Below are positions 53,783 through 63,640 of a stretch of 64,000 bases of DNA, in pieces. Position 1 is the first letter of the stretch. Each line of letters starts with the position of its first letter. The translations under genes were made by a program, and so were the position numbers. Source of the DNA: Dryas octopetala (lineage: Eukaryota; Streptophyta; Magnoliopsida; Rosales; Rosaceae); assembly GCA_963921425.1 (NCBI GenBank), contig OY992840.1, positions 17,710,621 through 17,774,620 on the forward strand, in the 5' to 3' direction. The notes below the pieces were generated by a model that was given only the letters and a program-made list of their open reading frames with translations, did not search any database and was not told the origin of the DNA.

Positions 53783-54442
53783 ATGGAGCCAAATATTGAA
53801 CCAAAGGGACCCCATTACTTACCTAATCAGGCTATCCCAACTCAACATTTCCCCATGTTTTCTCACAGTACCAGTACTAAACAATCCCATCCCCTCTCAA
53901 GTCCCCAAAATATGCAGGCAGTTGAAGTTGTGGGGAAGCACTCCCTAATATCCCATCTAAACCCAAACGCAGCTCAAATTCCAGATTCAATCCCACTTTG
54001 CCCCACTAGGCTTCTGCCCATCTCTCATATCCACGTTCCAATCCATGATTTCTCACCAAACACCTCTTCACTTAGCATTAGCAATGACACTACTGCTTAT
54101 GATGAGGCCGCAGGGGAGCAAAGCATTGACTATGAAAGGAGGCTCAAGAGAATGATATCCAACAGAGAATCTGCACGAAGGTCGCGAATGCGTAAGAAGC
54201 AGCAGATTGAACAGCTCCAGCATCAGGTGGACCAGCTCCATGCCACAAATCGTCAGCTCTCCGAGAAGCTTATCCAACTGTTAGAGGGCAATCAACAGAT
54301 CCTCCAGGAGAATGCTCAACTCAAAGAAAGAGTTTCTTCCCTTCAAGTCATCCTTGCTGATCTGATAACACCTCTGAGAAATGCTGGAGATGTCACCACC
54401 AACACCAATCGACTTCGAGCCGAAGCTTCAGGTACTCCATAA
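53783..54442 (+). CDS. bZIP transcription factor, group S-like
   Basis: A single-exon ORF of 219 residues. The basic region lies at about residues 117-140 (RRLKRMISNRESARRSRMRK) with the invariant N-x7-R spacing. It is followed by a leucine zipper (IEQLQHQVDQLHATNRQL, then KLIQLLEG) extending through EENAQLKERVSSLQ-type heptads to about residue 190. The N-terminal half is Pro/Ser/His-rich and unlike other proteins that I know. Size, lack of introns and zipper length fit group S (bZIP43/bZIP75-like). No sucrose-responsive upstream ORF is seen. Members bind ACGT-core elements, often as heterodimers with group C. Position beside a RING-H2 gene supports a bZIP75-type assignment. Confidence 0.9.
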   Translation: MEPNIEPKGPHYLPNQAIPTQHFPMFSHSTSTKQSHPLSSPQNMQAVEVVGKHSLISHLNPNAAQIPDSIPLCPTRLLPISHIHVPIHDFSPNTSSLSISNDTTAYDEAAGEQSIDYERRLKRMISNRESARRSRMRKKQQIEQLQHQVDQLHATNRQLSEKLIQLLEGNQQILQENAQLKERVSSLQVILADLITPLRNAGDVTTNTNRLRAEASGTP

Positions 54443-55076
54443 GTCCATCATTACTGTGGAATATGGCTCTGCTTCATTTAGTACAGGAATTGTGTAGTGC
54501 AGATACACAAGGGTTTGTTTTTTTCTCTTTCTTCTTTTGTCTTTCATTCGCTAAACACAGTTATAGATACATGAATTTAACAAGCGTTGTTTATGTACAA
54601 CCCAACTTGGGTTTCAATGGGACTAGATTATATTCTGGTGCAACAATTTATCAGTTGAGTTATGTAGACAGGTAATGGTTGTGCTTGAAGTTTAAAGAAA
54701 AGGAACTATTGCCAGAAGCAAAACTGATTTCACATTTACGGCTAGCCATTAAATACCAAGTAATGTATGGATTCTGTGCCATTATAAATGTGCTGTGAAG
54801 TCATTTTTATGCTTTAACGATGTTGGATATCATTCTGTAATTTTTCAACAATTTGCATCCTAAACTCTAAGTTGCTCAATCAAATAGCAGGTATATGACA
54901 CTTTTGGATGTAAAGGCATCTTAACAAAGATATAAAATAAAAAAATTCCTAATAACTGGATTACAGATTTTCAAAATTTTGGGTCCATGCCCTTCAGTAA
55001 TTTGTTAGCAGCATGCATCAGCATGTTTATTTTTATACAATATCAAATATCCTGGGAAAATTGAAGGAAACTATAA
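54443..55076. other. Convergent 3' spacer
   Basis: Lies between the ends of the bZIP gene and the minus-strand small-protein gene and should contain both 3' untranslated regions. No other feature seen. Confidence 0.5.
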
Positions 55077-57544
55077 TCAACCACTCTTCTTTACTTGATG
55101 CTTCCCATTTGAGATGTTAGATGAGGTTTCAGCTGTAGTAGCAGAAGTTGAACAGCTGCTGCTCTGGTCTTCAAAACCCTGCACTGGGTCTGCATATGAT
55201 CTGGTACAAGGCCACCTAGACAAAAACGAACCAAACATGATTAGCTACTGCAACAGCACTAGAAATTCCAATTAAAATAAGCATGCTTCTTATTGTACCT
55301 GCTTGACTTTATAACCTCATCACTTATTGTCATATTTTCATCAAATATGTTGCCTGCAAGAACGAAGTAAATTAAATTTTGAATACTACTGACTTACATA
55401 ATACATCTTTTAGAATTTTCATTCAATTATATGAAGCTGTGTTTTAAAATGAATTCCGCAACAAAAAATCGTTGCACACCTCCATAAAGATTTTTCTTCG
55501 AGAAGTATTTTGCAGTCAACCAGCGAGTGTAATCAACTTCATACTTCTTGAACTTCTCAATGTGGTCTGCACTATGAAGATCCCTAACACAAACAAAGAG
55601 CTTTGTATATCATCCAGCCTCTCGCTTAAATTAATAATGTAACATTCAAGAGAGGTTAGGATTCATTTTAAGCATGAAAGATCATAGCGTAGCTAACATC
55701 CTGGTGCAGCAGAATAACTTTCTGCTGAATTCTCAGCAAGAGAATAAGAGAAACAGAAGAGGGCAACAAAAGGACCAAAGTTGGAGCTCTGATGATTGAA
55801 TGTCTAGGACAAGAGTGGCCCAAAAACAATTCTGTAATCTTATCATATATATATTCTGTCAAAATCTAATTACAAAGACTCATAATAAGATTACAACAGA
55901 CCTAGCACTCAAGCCCCTGGTTACAAAATAACATTCATACCTTGCCCTTCAAAATAGTTAAAAGTTAAAACTCACATGACCATTCTGTAGATGTTATGAA
56001 ATTACATCCAGTTCTCTACCTGTATACCATTTGGTGAGTAAGCCATGGTGTTTGACCACTCCAATCGCAGGTAAACAAGAATGAATAAACTGAGAGTCCA
56101 AGGCTGCTGATTGTGTCTACATTGGAGGTCAGAGGATATTGGGGTATCATTATGTAAACCAAAGAACCTCCTCAGTTTAAATTGACACTTCAAATGGCTA
56201 AATGTCTACCACTATAGACTGATAAATTATTCAGCTTGTAATTTGGAAGGCTTACTTCCCATTTAGAGAACTATGTTCTGGCATATATGGTAGACAAAGA
56301 TTACCATTTTGGATTGTGTACATCCAGATACAGGCTTATGTTGGTGCAAGACCTCGAAATTCAAATGCTAAAAATGGGAAGCAATAACTCATGAAAATCA
56401 AGTAAGTATATTGAATTTAGCACTATTTTGTTCTCATTCAGAAAAACTGAAAAACATGTGAGCATATATTGAAGGGCAGAAGATGAGAGATTTTGCTAGA
56501 GTTTCAAAACTGGATTTTTAAAGTGTATGAAAAAACTTGAATGACCATGTCTATAGTACACCTACTAATTAAAATCAATCACCGCATGACAGAAAACATG
56601 GTTCTCTGAAGAACTGTCCATCTAAGATAGTTGCATTCTATGATTAATCCTATGAGTATAATTATATATAACCAAAACATGGTTTATATTCTCTCTATAC
56701 AGCGATTAATGCTGTTCCTGTACAATCAATTCAATATTTGGGAAGTTTCTCAAATTCTCAACTCATTTTTGCGATTCAGGACTATGCGAAAATTTGGAAA
56801 AGGAGTAAAATTTAATAAACCCAACAGATTTAATTACTTCCCTCTTTTTATTTTTAATTTTTTCCCTGGAAACCAATAAACAAATACTTAATTAAGCACA
56901 GATTTAGAAATGCTTTCCTTTACATTGTATTGCTATATGTACCCAGATATCAAAAACAAGATTTATGAATAGGCGAATGCAGCAATAGAACAAATTACAC
57001 ATTGGTAAGCAAACTTTCATCTTGCACATTAAAATTGTATCTATTTAGAAAAATATCAGACAAAAAAAACAATTTGGAAAAATACATACAAAAAAGTTAA
57101 AAAAAAAAAAAACATTACATTTGTCAAAAATGAACATAAGCATGTCGGTAAATATTCACACCAAAAAAAAAAAAACGAAAAAAGAAAAATTAAAGGAAAG
57201 AAAAGAAAAGAAGACTCACTCAAAATATGCAGGGACGTCAGGCTTTTTCTCGTCGACATTGAGAGCCAGAACCCCATTGTTGACTCCAGCATCAACCTTA
57301 GACATATTAAAAAAATGAAATGAAAAAAACCCATCAAAAATCATTGCACAGACCATGCAATACATATATAACATAAATATATATATAGATATAGAGATAG
57401 AGAGAGGAAGAGAGGGAGAGAGGGAAAGAGAACCTGTGGATTTGGAGGAGAGTGAGAGGTGGGTTGAGTGGCGGAGTTGTCGGAGTTGGAAGCAGAAGAC
57501 GGTGGTGATGGTGCCGGAGAAGACGAAGACGGCACACTCGCCAT
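55077..57544 (-). CDS. Small plant protein of unknown function
   Basis: Predicted 161 residues from five exons read leftwards: 57544-57434, 57296-57220, 55583-55480, 55353-55299, 55215-55077. All junctions are GT-AG and the phases close to a single frame with a stop. The N-terminal 37 residues are Ser/Pro-rich and disordered. The core, residues about 55-115, has a charged helix-forming stretch (HSADHIEKFKKYEVDYTRWL) followed by KYFSKKNLYGG and FDENMTISDEVI. The C-terminus is Ser/Thr-rich. There is no signal peptide, membrane segment or known motif. Intron 2 is long, about 1.6 kb. An in-frame ATG 39 bases upstream is an alternative start. I do not recognise the family. The exon model rests on splice signals and frame, so it is less certain than for the other genes. 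Confidence 0.65.
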
Positions 57545-58391
57545 TACACAATTTTGCTGCTGCTGCTTTTCTGCTAACAACAACTAACAACTAACAACTC
57601 CTCCCAACAAATCAACCAACAAACACAATTTTGAGGCTTTTTAAGCCTTTCACATGGACCAAACCAAAGTTTGCTGCTTCTTCGATTTGCAACTTCTTTT
57701 TTAGTTTTTATTTCGGCGAGTGATTGTGGGTCCAATCGGTCCATGCCCAAGTAGGGTCCACCCACAACAAATAATAATAATATTCTCTACGTTAGAAATT
57801 TGGAATTTTGGTTAAATGTAACAAAAAAATAGAGATAAAAATGTGAAAAAAAAAATTAAAAAAAAAAAAACAGAAAAGATTGGTTTCATTAGATTTTTGT
57901 CCTCTCGGTAAAAATGTGGTTTGAAGTGGGGGGAAGTCAAATTTGATGAACTAGAATTTTGTTAACAACGGGAGTTAGAGATTGAAATGGAATTATAATC
58001 CATTGGATAATATTTAACTAATTTTTAACAGTTGGTATCACAACCAATCATTACGTTGTTGAATGTTGATCCTAGATTGAAGGATGAGATTCAAAGACTC
58101 CAAAGTTCATTCATTTTGGCTGAGGAGTTTGTCTCTTGCATCTGGCAGCTACTGATAAGTCTACTAAATATTCCCTTCAAAGTTCAAAAGCCAAGTTTTG
58201 CTTATAGACGAAAGGAAACTAATGGTGTGATTTGATTGGATGTAGCCAAGTTTTGCATATTGTCTCTTGCTCCCACTTAAACAATCCAAGTGAAAGAGAA
58301 AGACCAGAAATATTTGGCTTCAATTTCTGTGATTACAAATTTCGATCAGAAATAAATCTTTGGTTATGATTTACAATATGTGACAATATGT
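57545..58391. other. Spacer, no gene seen
   Basis: Promoter side of the small-protein gene followed by the 3' flank of the PPR gene. AT-rich with poly-A tracts around 57850-57880. Confidence 0.5.
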
Positions 58392-61319
58392 TTACCAATA
58401 ATCTCCACAAGAACAGAGGCCATCTTTGAAATGATGGAAGCGCTTGTTGTCTCTCACAATGATCTCTCTTTCAACAGCCTTGGATATCAACTTAGCTGCA
58501 TTGTGACAATCTACACAAATGCGCAGATTTTTGCAGACTCTCAGTGTTGCTCCTTTACTCATCTTCAACAACCCAAAAGAAATTGCAAGCTTCTCACTAT
58601 GCCCCCTCAGTATTTCAATCTTTTCCTCTTCTTCCAGTTCATGAAGCACAGAATCTGTGTTGGGTTTATATCCGAATTCACTTATTTTTTCCTCTACTCT
58701 TGTCCACATCTTCCTAATCTCTCCTGACTCCGGCAGAGAATTGTCACCAACAACAAAGCTATAAACTTGTCCTCCAACTTCAATCCAACTGCGGCCAGCA
58801 TCTTTCTGAAGGCCAATCTCCTTCATCCTTTGCCGCACCCATCTCACATCATCCCATTTCCCTGATGCAGCATATAAGTTTGACAGTAGCACATAATTCT
58901 CTGCCTTTTCAGGCTCCAATTCTAGTAGCTTTTCAGCAATTTTCCTCCCCATACCCAAATCATTATAACTCCTACAGGAACTAAGCAATGATCCCCAGGT
59001 TCTAGTATCTGGTTCCTCAGGCATCTCATATATGAGGTTTAGAGCTTCCTCCAATTGGCCAGCCCGACCCAACATGTCCACCACACATGCATAATGCTCT
59101 AATTTTGGCTCTATTCCGTACAAGCTTTGCATCTGGTTGAAATATTTTAGCCCCTCCTTAACCAACCCAGCATGGCTACATGCTGTTAGAATTCCAATAA
59201 ATGTAAACGCATCAGGCTTCAGCCCCAAACTTAGCATTTCTCCGAATAGCTCCAAAGCCTTGTTTCCATGTCCATGAATTCCATATCCTGCAATTATAAC
59301 ATTCCATGATGCTACATCTTTGTTTGATAACCAGTCAAAAACCCTATGAGACTGTTCTATGCAGCCACTTTTTGCATACATATCTATGAGAGAACAACCA
59401 ACAAACAGGTCTTCTGTGAGCCGAGCTTTCAAAGCATAACAATGTAGTTCTCTTCCCAGACGCAAAGCTGACAGTTGTGAGCAAGCCCCAAACACACTCG
59501 TTGTAGCAATTTCACTAGGTAGGATTTCATCAGAGAGCATTTGGCGAAAGAGATCAAGGGCTTCCTCAGGAAGTCCAATCTGAGAGTAACCAGCAATCAT
59601 TGCATTCCAAGACACTATACTTTTATCTTCCGTCCTATCAAATAATACTCTTCCAGATGATAATTTACCACAGTGGATGTAAGAGGATAGTAATGAAATA
59701 CCAATAAATGAGTCCGTTTCTAACCCATTACGTAGCACAAATCCATGAATCTGTCTACCATACTGAATAAATTTCAGGTGGGCACAAGCTAAAAGGAGGC
59801 TACCAATGCTAAACCAGTCAGGATCCAAGCCTGAATTTTTCATCCGAAGGTACAAATCCAAAGCCTTTTTTGGATCTCCATTTTGGGCATAGCCACCAAT
59901 AACTGCATTCCAGGAGCTCACTGTCTTCTCTTCTATACCATAGAAGACCAGCTCAGCAGAACTCAGTGACCCACATTTTGCGTAGGCAGCAACAAAAGCA
60001 TTGGCTACCAGTTCATCATATTGAAACCCATGTCTGAATGAATAACCATGAAGTTTCTTCAAGTTCAAAAGTTCTGACTCCTCTAAACAAGCTGGTAACA
60101 CATTCAATATGGTGACCTCATTCACCTTCACTTCCTCCTCTTCCATCTGCATTTTCCGCAAAAGATCAAATGTTCCACAAACATCCCCTTCTCTAGCATA
60201 ACCACCTATGATGGAATTCCAAGAAACCACATTCTTCTTATCATTCTTATCAAACAAAACTTGCGCTTCAGATAAGTACCCACTTTTTGAATACATGTCC
60301 ATCAGGGCATTATTCACCATTAATTCCTGGTTCAGCTCCAATTTTACTGCCAAACCATGAATCACCCTCCCCATATTTACTTCTCCATTCCCAGCACACA
60401 CAGGCAATATAGTCACCAACGTAGCAACATCCGGTACTAATGTTTCCTCACCCTCTAAAACCTTCCTCAACAAATCGTAACTCTCTTGAGACAACCCATT
60501 CTCCGAGAATCCGCGTATCATTGAATTCCAAGAAATCAAGTTTTTCTCAGGCATTAAATCAAACACCCTAACTGATTCCTCAACTAACCCACATTTCCCA
60601 TACATTGCAATCAATGCATTACCCACAAAGACATCTGAAACCAAACCCATCTTCACAGCCATCCCATGGACGACCTGCCCCAAACCCACATCCAAAAGCC
60701 CTCCACAGGCCTTAATAACACAAGGTAGTGTAAAGTTATCAGGTTTAAACTCCGTGACGCTAATCAACTCAATAAACACATCCATCGCATCACGATAAAG
60801 CTCGTTTCTTACATACCCACTAACAAGCGCATTCCACTGAAACAAGTTCTTCCTCTGTAATCCATCGAAAACCGAGCGAGAATCTGAAGGAGAACCGCAC
60901 ATGGAATACATAGTAATGATACGGGTATTGAGAACAAAGTCATTGCTGAACTGGGTCCATGCCAGGACCAAGTCGTGGACTTTGCGTCCGGTTTGGATGT
61001 CTTTGTGGCGCCCACAGGCCTGCAATAGGGCACCCATTGCGTCTTTCCTTTGCTGTGAGCTGGAAATGGCATCGTGAGAGTCTGGTTGAAGAAGACTGAG
61101 AGCCTCGGAGAGGTTTCCGGAGTCGCAGAGCTTGTTGATGTCTTGGAGCAAAGTGGGTTTTGAAAGTGAGTTGTTGGTTGGAGTGAGAGAGTCTGTTTGG
61201 TGATTTTGTGTGGCAGAAAAAGAAAGTGATGCTTTTGTAGTGAAGATTGAGTGAAGGGAATGCTTGGTATTTGGTGTTAGCAGGGGATGGTATGAGAGTG
61301 GTGGTGCCAAAGAAGCCAT
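58392..61319 (-). CDS. DYW-class pentatricopeptide repeat protein (PLS subfamily)
   Basis: A single-exon ORF of 975 residues. The N-terminal 60-70 residues are Ser/Thr/Leu-rich with few acids, suiting a plastid or mitochondrial transit peptide. About 25 PPR motifs of P, L and S type follow (NALVSGYVRNELYRDAMDVF, then NSMIRGFSENGLSQESYDLL, and so on), then E and E+ motifs and a PG box (GRSWIEVGGQVYSFV). The DYW domain ends DGLCSCGDYW and keeps the cytidine-deaminase zinc signature: HSE (H907, E909) and CVDC (C935, C938). Such proteins bind one organellar RNA site and edit C to U. It resembles Arabidopsis At1g18485 (PCMP-H8) from memory. The target site cannot be read without aligning the PPR code. 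Intact; it is the source of the fragment at 51.7-52.05 kb. Confidence 0.95.
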   Translation of the reverse strand: MASLAPPLSYHPLLTPNTKHSLHSIFTTKASLSFSATQNHQTDSLTPTNNSLSKPTLLQDINKLCDSGNLSEALSLLQPDSHDAISSSQQRKDAMGALLQACGRHKDIQTGRKVHDLVLAWTQFSNDFVLNTRIITMYSMCGSPSDSRSVFDGLQRKNLFQWNALVSGYVRNELYRDAMDVFIELISVTEFKPDNFTLPCVIKACGGLLDVGLGQVVHGMAVKMGLVSDVFVGNALIAMYGKCGLVEESVRVFDLMPEKNLISWNSMIRGFSENGLSQESYDLLRKVLEGEETLVPDVATLVTILPVCAGNGEVNMGRVIHGLAVKLELNQELMVNNALMDMYSKSGYLSEAQVLFDKNDKKNVVSWNSIIGGYAREGDVCGTFDLLRKMQMEEEEVKVNEVTILNVLPACLEESELLNLKKLHGYSFRHGFQYDELVANAFVAAYAKCGSLSSAELVFYGIEEKTVSSWNAVIGGYAQNGDPKKALDLYLRMKNSGLDPDWFSIGSLLLACAHLKFIQYGRQIHGFVLRNGLETDSFIGISLLSSYIHCGKLSSGRVLFDRTEDKSIVSWNAMIAGYSQIGLPEEALDLFRQMLSDEILPSEIATTSVFGACSQLSALRLGRELHCYALKARLTEDLFVGCSLIDMYAKSGCIEQSHRVFDWLSNKDVASWNVIIAGYGIHGHGNKALELFGEMLSLGLKPDAFTFIGILTACSHAGLVKEGLKYFNQMQSLYGIEPKLEHYACVVDMLGRAGQLEEALNLIYEMPEEPDTRTWGSLLSSCRSYNDLGMGRKIAEKLLELEPEKAENYVLLSNLYAASGKWDDVRWVRQRMKEIGLQKDAGRSWIEVGGQVYSFVVGDNSLPESGEIRKMWTRVEEKISEFGYKPNTDSVLHELEEEEKIEILRGHSEKLAISFGLLKMSKGATLRVCKNLRICVDCHNAAKLISKAVEREIIVRDNKRFHHFKDGLCSCGDYW

Positions 61320-62155
61320 CTTTGAGTTGTTGTAGAGAGTAGAGTCTGTAGAGATGCGTATTTGGAAATTGAAACTTGTGTGGGTTGGTGTTTCCCTGTT
61401 GGTCTATTTTGGCAGTTACGAGAGGATAAGAAATTGGCATACATAAATATCCAAGTGTTCTAATTGCTGGCACTGGCCAAGGCAAACCAAGAACTAACAA
61501 AATATTCTGGACAAGGAAGGAAACAGAAATGTGAACAAGAACCAATAATCCACGTGAAAAGTCCTGAGGATAAAACCCAACCTACATTCCCCACTTGTTT
61601 AATTGTTTGCAAGTTGTATTCTTGTACAGTGAGTATGCACCTGTATAAGTTGCTCTCTATCAGCATTTCTTTGCCTCTTTGTAGCTAGGAAAGAGTTACA
61701 GGTGAGAGAGGATGTAAACTTATACATTGTTGGCATATTCTGGAATTTTAGAGTTGTTTAATATGCCACAATAGGATTCATGTTACTTGGCATAACAAAT
61801 CTTAGTTTAATTTAATAAACTTGTCCTGAGGGCGAGTCCAAGAAATATAATATCGCATCTCCTAGATCTCCCAGTTCAAGAAATATAATAGCTATTTTAA
61901 AATTTCACCAAAAACTTCGTAGTCATGGAACGAACTAATGAGTTTGGATGGTGGGATCGAGATCCAAATTTGTCCCAAGCATACGAGAAAAGCCTGAATC
62001 AAGTTTTGATAGAGGTAGGTAGTATGTTGAACCCACATGCATCCAATTCACGATCTTTAAATTAGTGATCAATAGAAAAGACGGGAGAATTTTCTTGTAA
62101 TTCTTTTTTCAGATTTCTTACAAAGTCGGAGGGGACTTCATTTGCTCCTACTGAG
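61320..62155. other. PPR promoter side and left LINE flank
   Basis: No gene recognised. The last 200 bases before the TRIM probably belong to the same LINE remnant that continues after it, because the two sides join as one zf-RVT-like context. Confidence 0.45.
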
Positions 62156-62269
62156 TGTTGAGAGAAATCTCACATTGAAGATGTGAGGGCCCTTGCTAGT
62201 GACTTATAAGGATTTAGGCTACTTCTCTCATTGCCAATTGGTTTTAGGATGGATGCCTAGATTTCTTCA
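62156..62269 (+). repeat. TRIM left LTR
   Basis: 114 bp, from TGTTGAGAG to TTCTTCA. Confidence 0.85.
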
Positions 62270-62382
62270 TGGTATCAAAGCAGGTTATCAGGTGATGCGT
62301 CTAACGGCCACATGTGCTTCCACGTCACCCAATATAAATTGTTCACGTGTTAGGCTTAAATGACGCCACACGTGCGGGGGCG

Positions 62383-62495
62383 TGTTGAGAGAAATCTCAC
62401 ATTGAAGATGTGAGGGCTTTGCTAGTGGCTTATAAGGATTTAGGCTACTCCTTCCATTTCCAATTGATTTTGGGATGAATGCCTAGATTTCTTCA
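62383..62495 (+). repeat. TRIM right LTR
   Basis: 113 bp. It differs from the left copy at several positions, for example CTTTGC for CCCTTGC, TCCTTCC for TCTCTCA and GATGAAT for GATGGAT, so the insertion is older than the copia element. Confidence 0.85.
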
Positions 62496-62500
62496 CTGAA

Positions 62501-63000
62501 GCAATTTGGGGTGCAAAGATCCCAACCAAAGTGAAGATTTTGGGCTGGTTAGTGGCTCATAAGAGGGTACATGTGTGATAGTCTTCAAAGAAAGAGACCC
62601 AACTGTTGTTTTTCCTCAAACTTGTGCATTATGTACAAGATGGAAGGTGAGTCAGCGGATCATCTGTTTATCCATTGCTCAGTAACTTTACACTTGTGGC
62701 ACAAACTGTATAAATAAGCTGGAGTGAGTTGGGTGATTTCGAATGGCTATTTTGCTCTTCTTAATGAAAGACAATTTGGTTTTGGTAGAGGAAAGAGAGC
62801 CAAAGTTTTGTGGGGTTGCTGTAGATTGGCTGTTCTTTGGATAGTTTGGACAAAAGGAATAGAAGAATTTTTTATAATCAAATAGGAGTAGGAGTGGAGG
62901 AGCTCTAGGAGAAGGTGGGGTTCTTGTCCTCTCTTTGGGGCCCAGTCTCATCAAAATTCTTTGACCTATTCCTCTCGTCTATCTTATTAAATTGGAAAGC
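62501..63000 (+). pseudogene. LINE zf-RVT remnant
   Basis: Fragments of a LINE zf-RVT segment are readable in more than one frame: AIWGAKIPTKVKILGWLVAHKR from 62501, then one base over CDSLQRKRPNCCFSSNL followed by GESADHLFIHC and LHLWHKL up to about 62712. Stops and shifts make it a dead copy. It is the site into which the TRIM inserted. Confidence 0.7.
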
Positions 63001-63640
63001 AGCTATTAGTTAATTTTTTATTGGTGTTGCTTAGTTTTAGTTTTAGTGTAGTTTTGTCTTTAAATTTTAGTTTTAGTTTTAGTCAAGGATTTAAGTTTCG
63101 AAAATTTTCGATTTTTTGAGATATGAAAATTTTAATACTAAACCAACAAAATTTCGTCTGGATTTCAATGATTTCGCCGAAATTCTTGAAATTTCAGCGA
63201 AGTTTTCGGTTGGGTGGGATTTTTGGGTTTTGGGGAGGCTGCGATTTGAGAGGAGATGAAGATGTGGAGGAAGAGAGGAGGGGCTGGGTTTTGGTGGGTT
63301 TCGGCGGTAGGGGGCGACGGCAAAAGGCGAGAGCAGGGAGAAAGAGATGAGGGTGGGTTGGTGGTCGGCGCAGGTGAGGGGATGGCGATATTGAGAGAGA
63401 GAGAGAGAGAGAAAGGGTGGGCTGGTGGTCAGCGCAGAGGGGGATGGAGTTACTGAAGGAGGAAATGAGAGAAAGGAAGAAGAAAAAAAAAAAAAAAGGA
63501 GAAGAAAAAAAAAGAAAGAGAAAGGGAGGAGAGAGAAGAGAGAATGAGATCACGTGGTTAGTGGGTAGTGGGTTGCGTGAATAATAATGTGGAGAGAGAA
63601 ATTAACATAAAAAATTTGATTTTGGGTTTTTAAAATTTAT
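63001..63640. other. Low-complexity region with GA run
   Basis: TTTTAG repeats near 63050-63085, a purine-rich block at 63220-63545 and a GA run at 63391-63411. No gene; the open frames here are products of the skewed composition. It may be part of the gypsy LTR that begins at the right edge. Confidence 0.4.

Larger units (their letters stand above)
62156..62495 (+). mobile_element. TRIM (terminal-repeat retrotransposon in miniature)
   Basis: Two direct repeats of 114 and 113 bp, TGTTGAGAG...TTTCTTCA, flank only about 113 bp. The internal part starts with TGGTATCAAAGC, a near-perfect initiator tRNA-Met primer site at 62270, and ends with a purine-rich GTGCGGGGGCG before the right LTR. Flanks CTGAG (62151-62155) and CTGAA (62496-62500) look like a 5-bp target duplication with one change. 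There is no coding capacity, as expected for a TRIM mobilised in trans. Confidence 0.85.
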
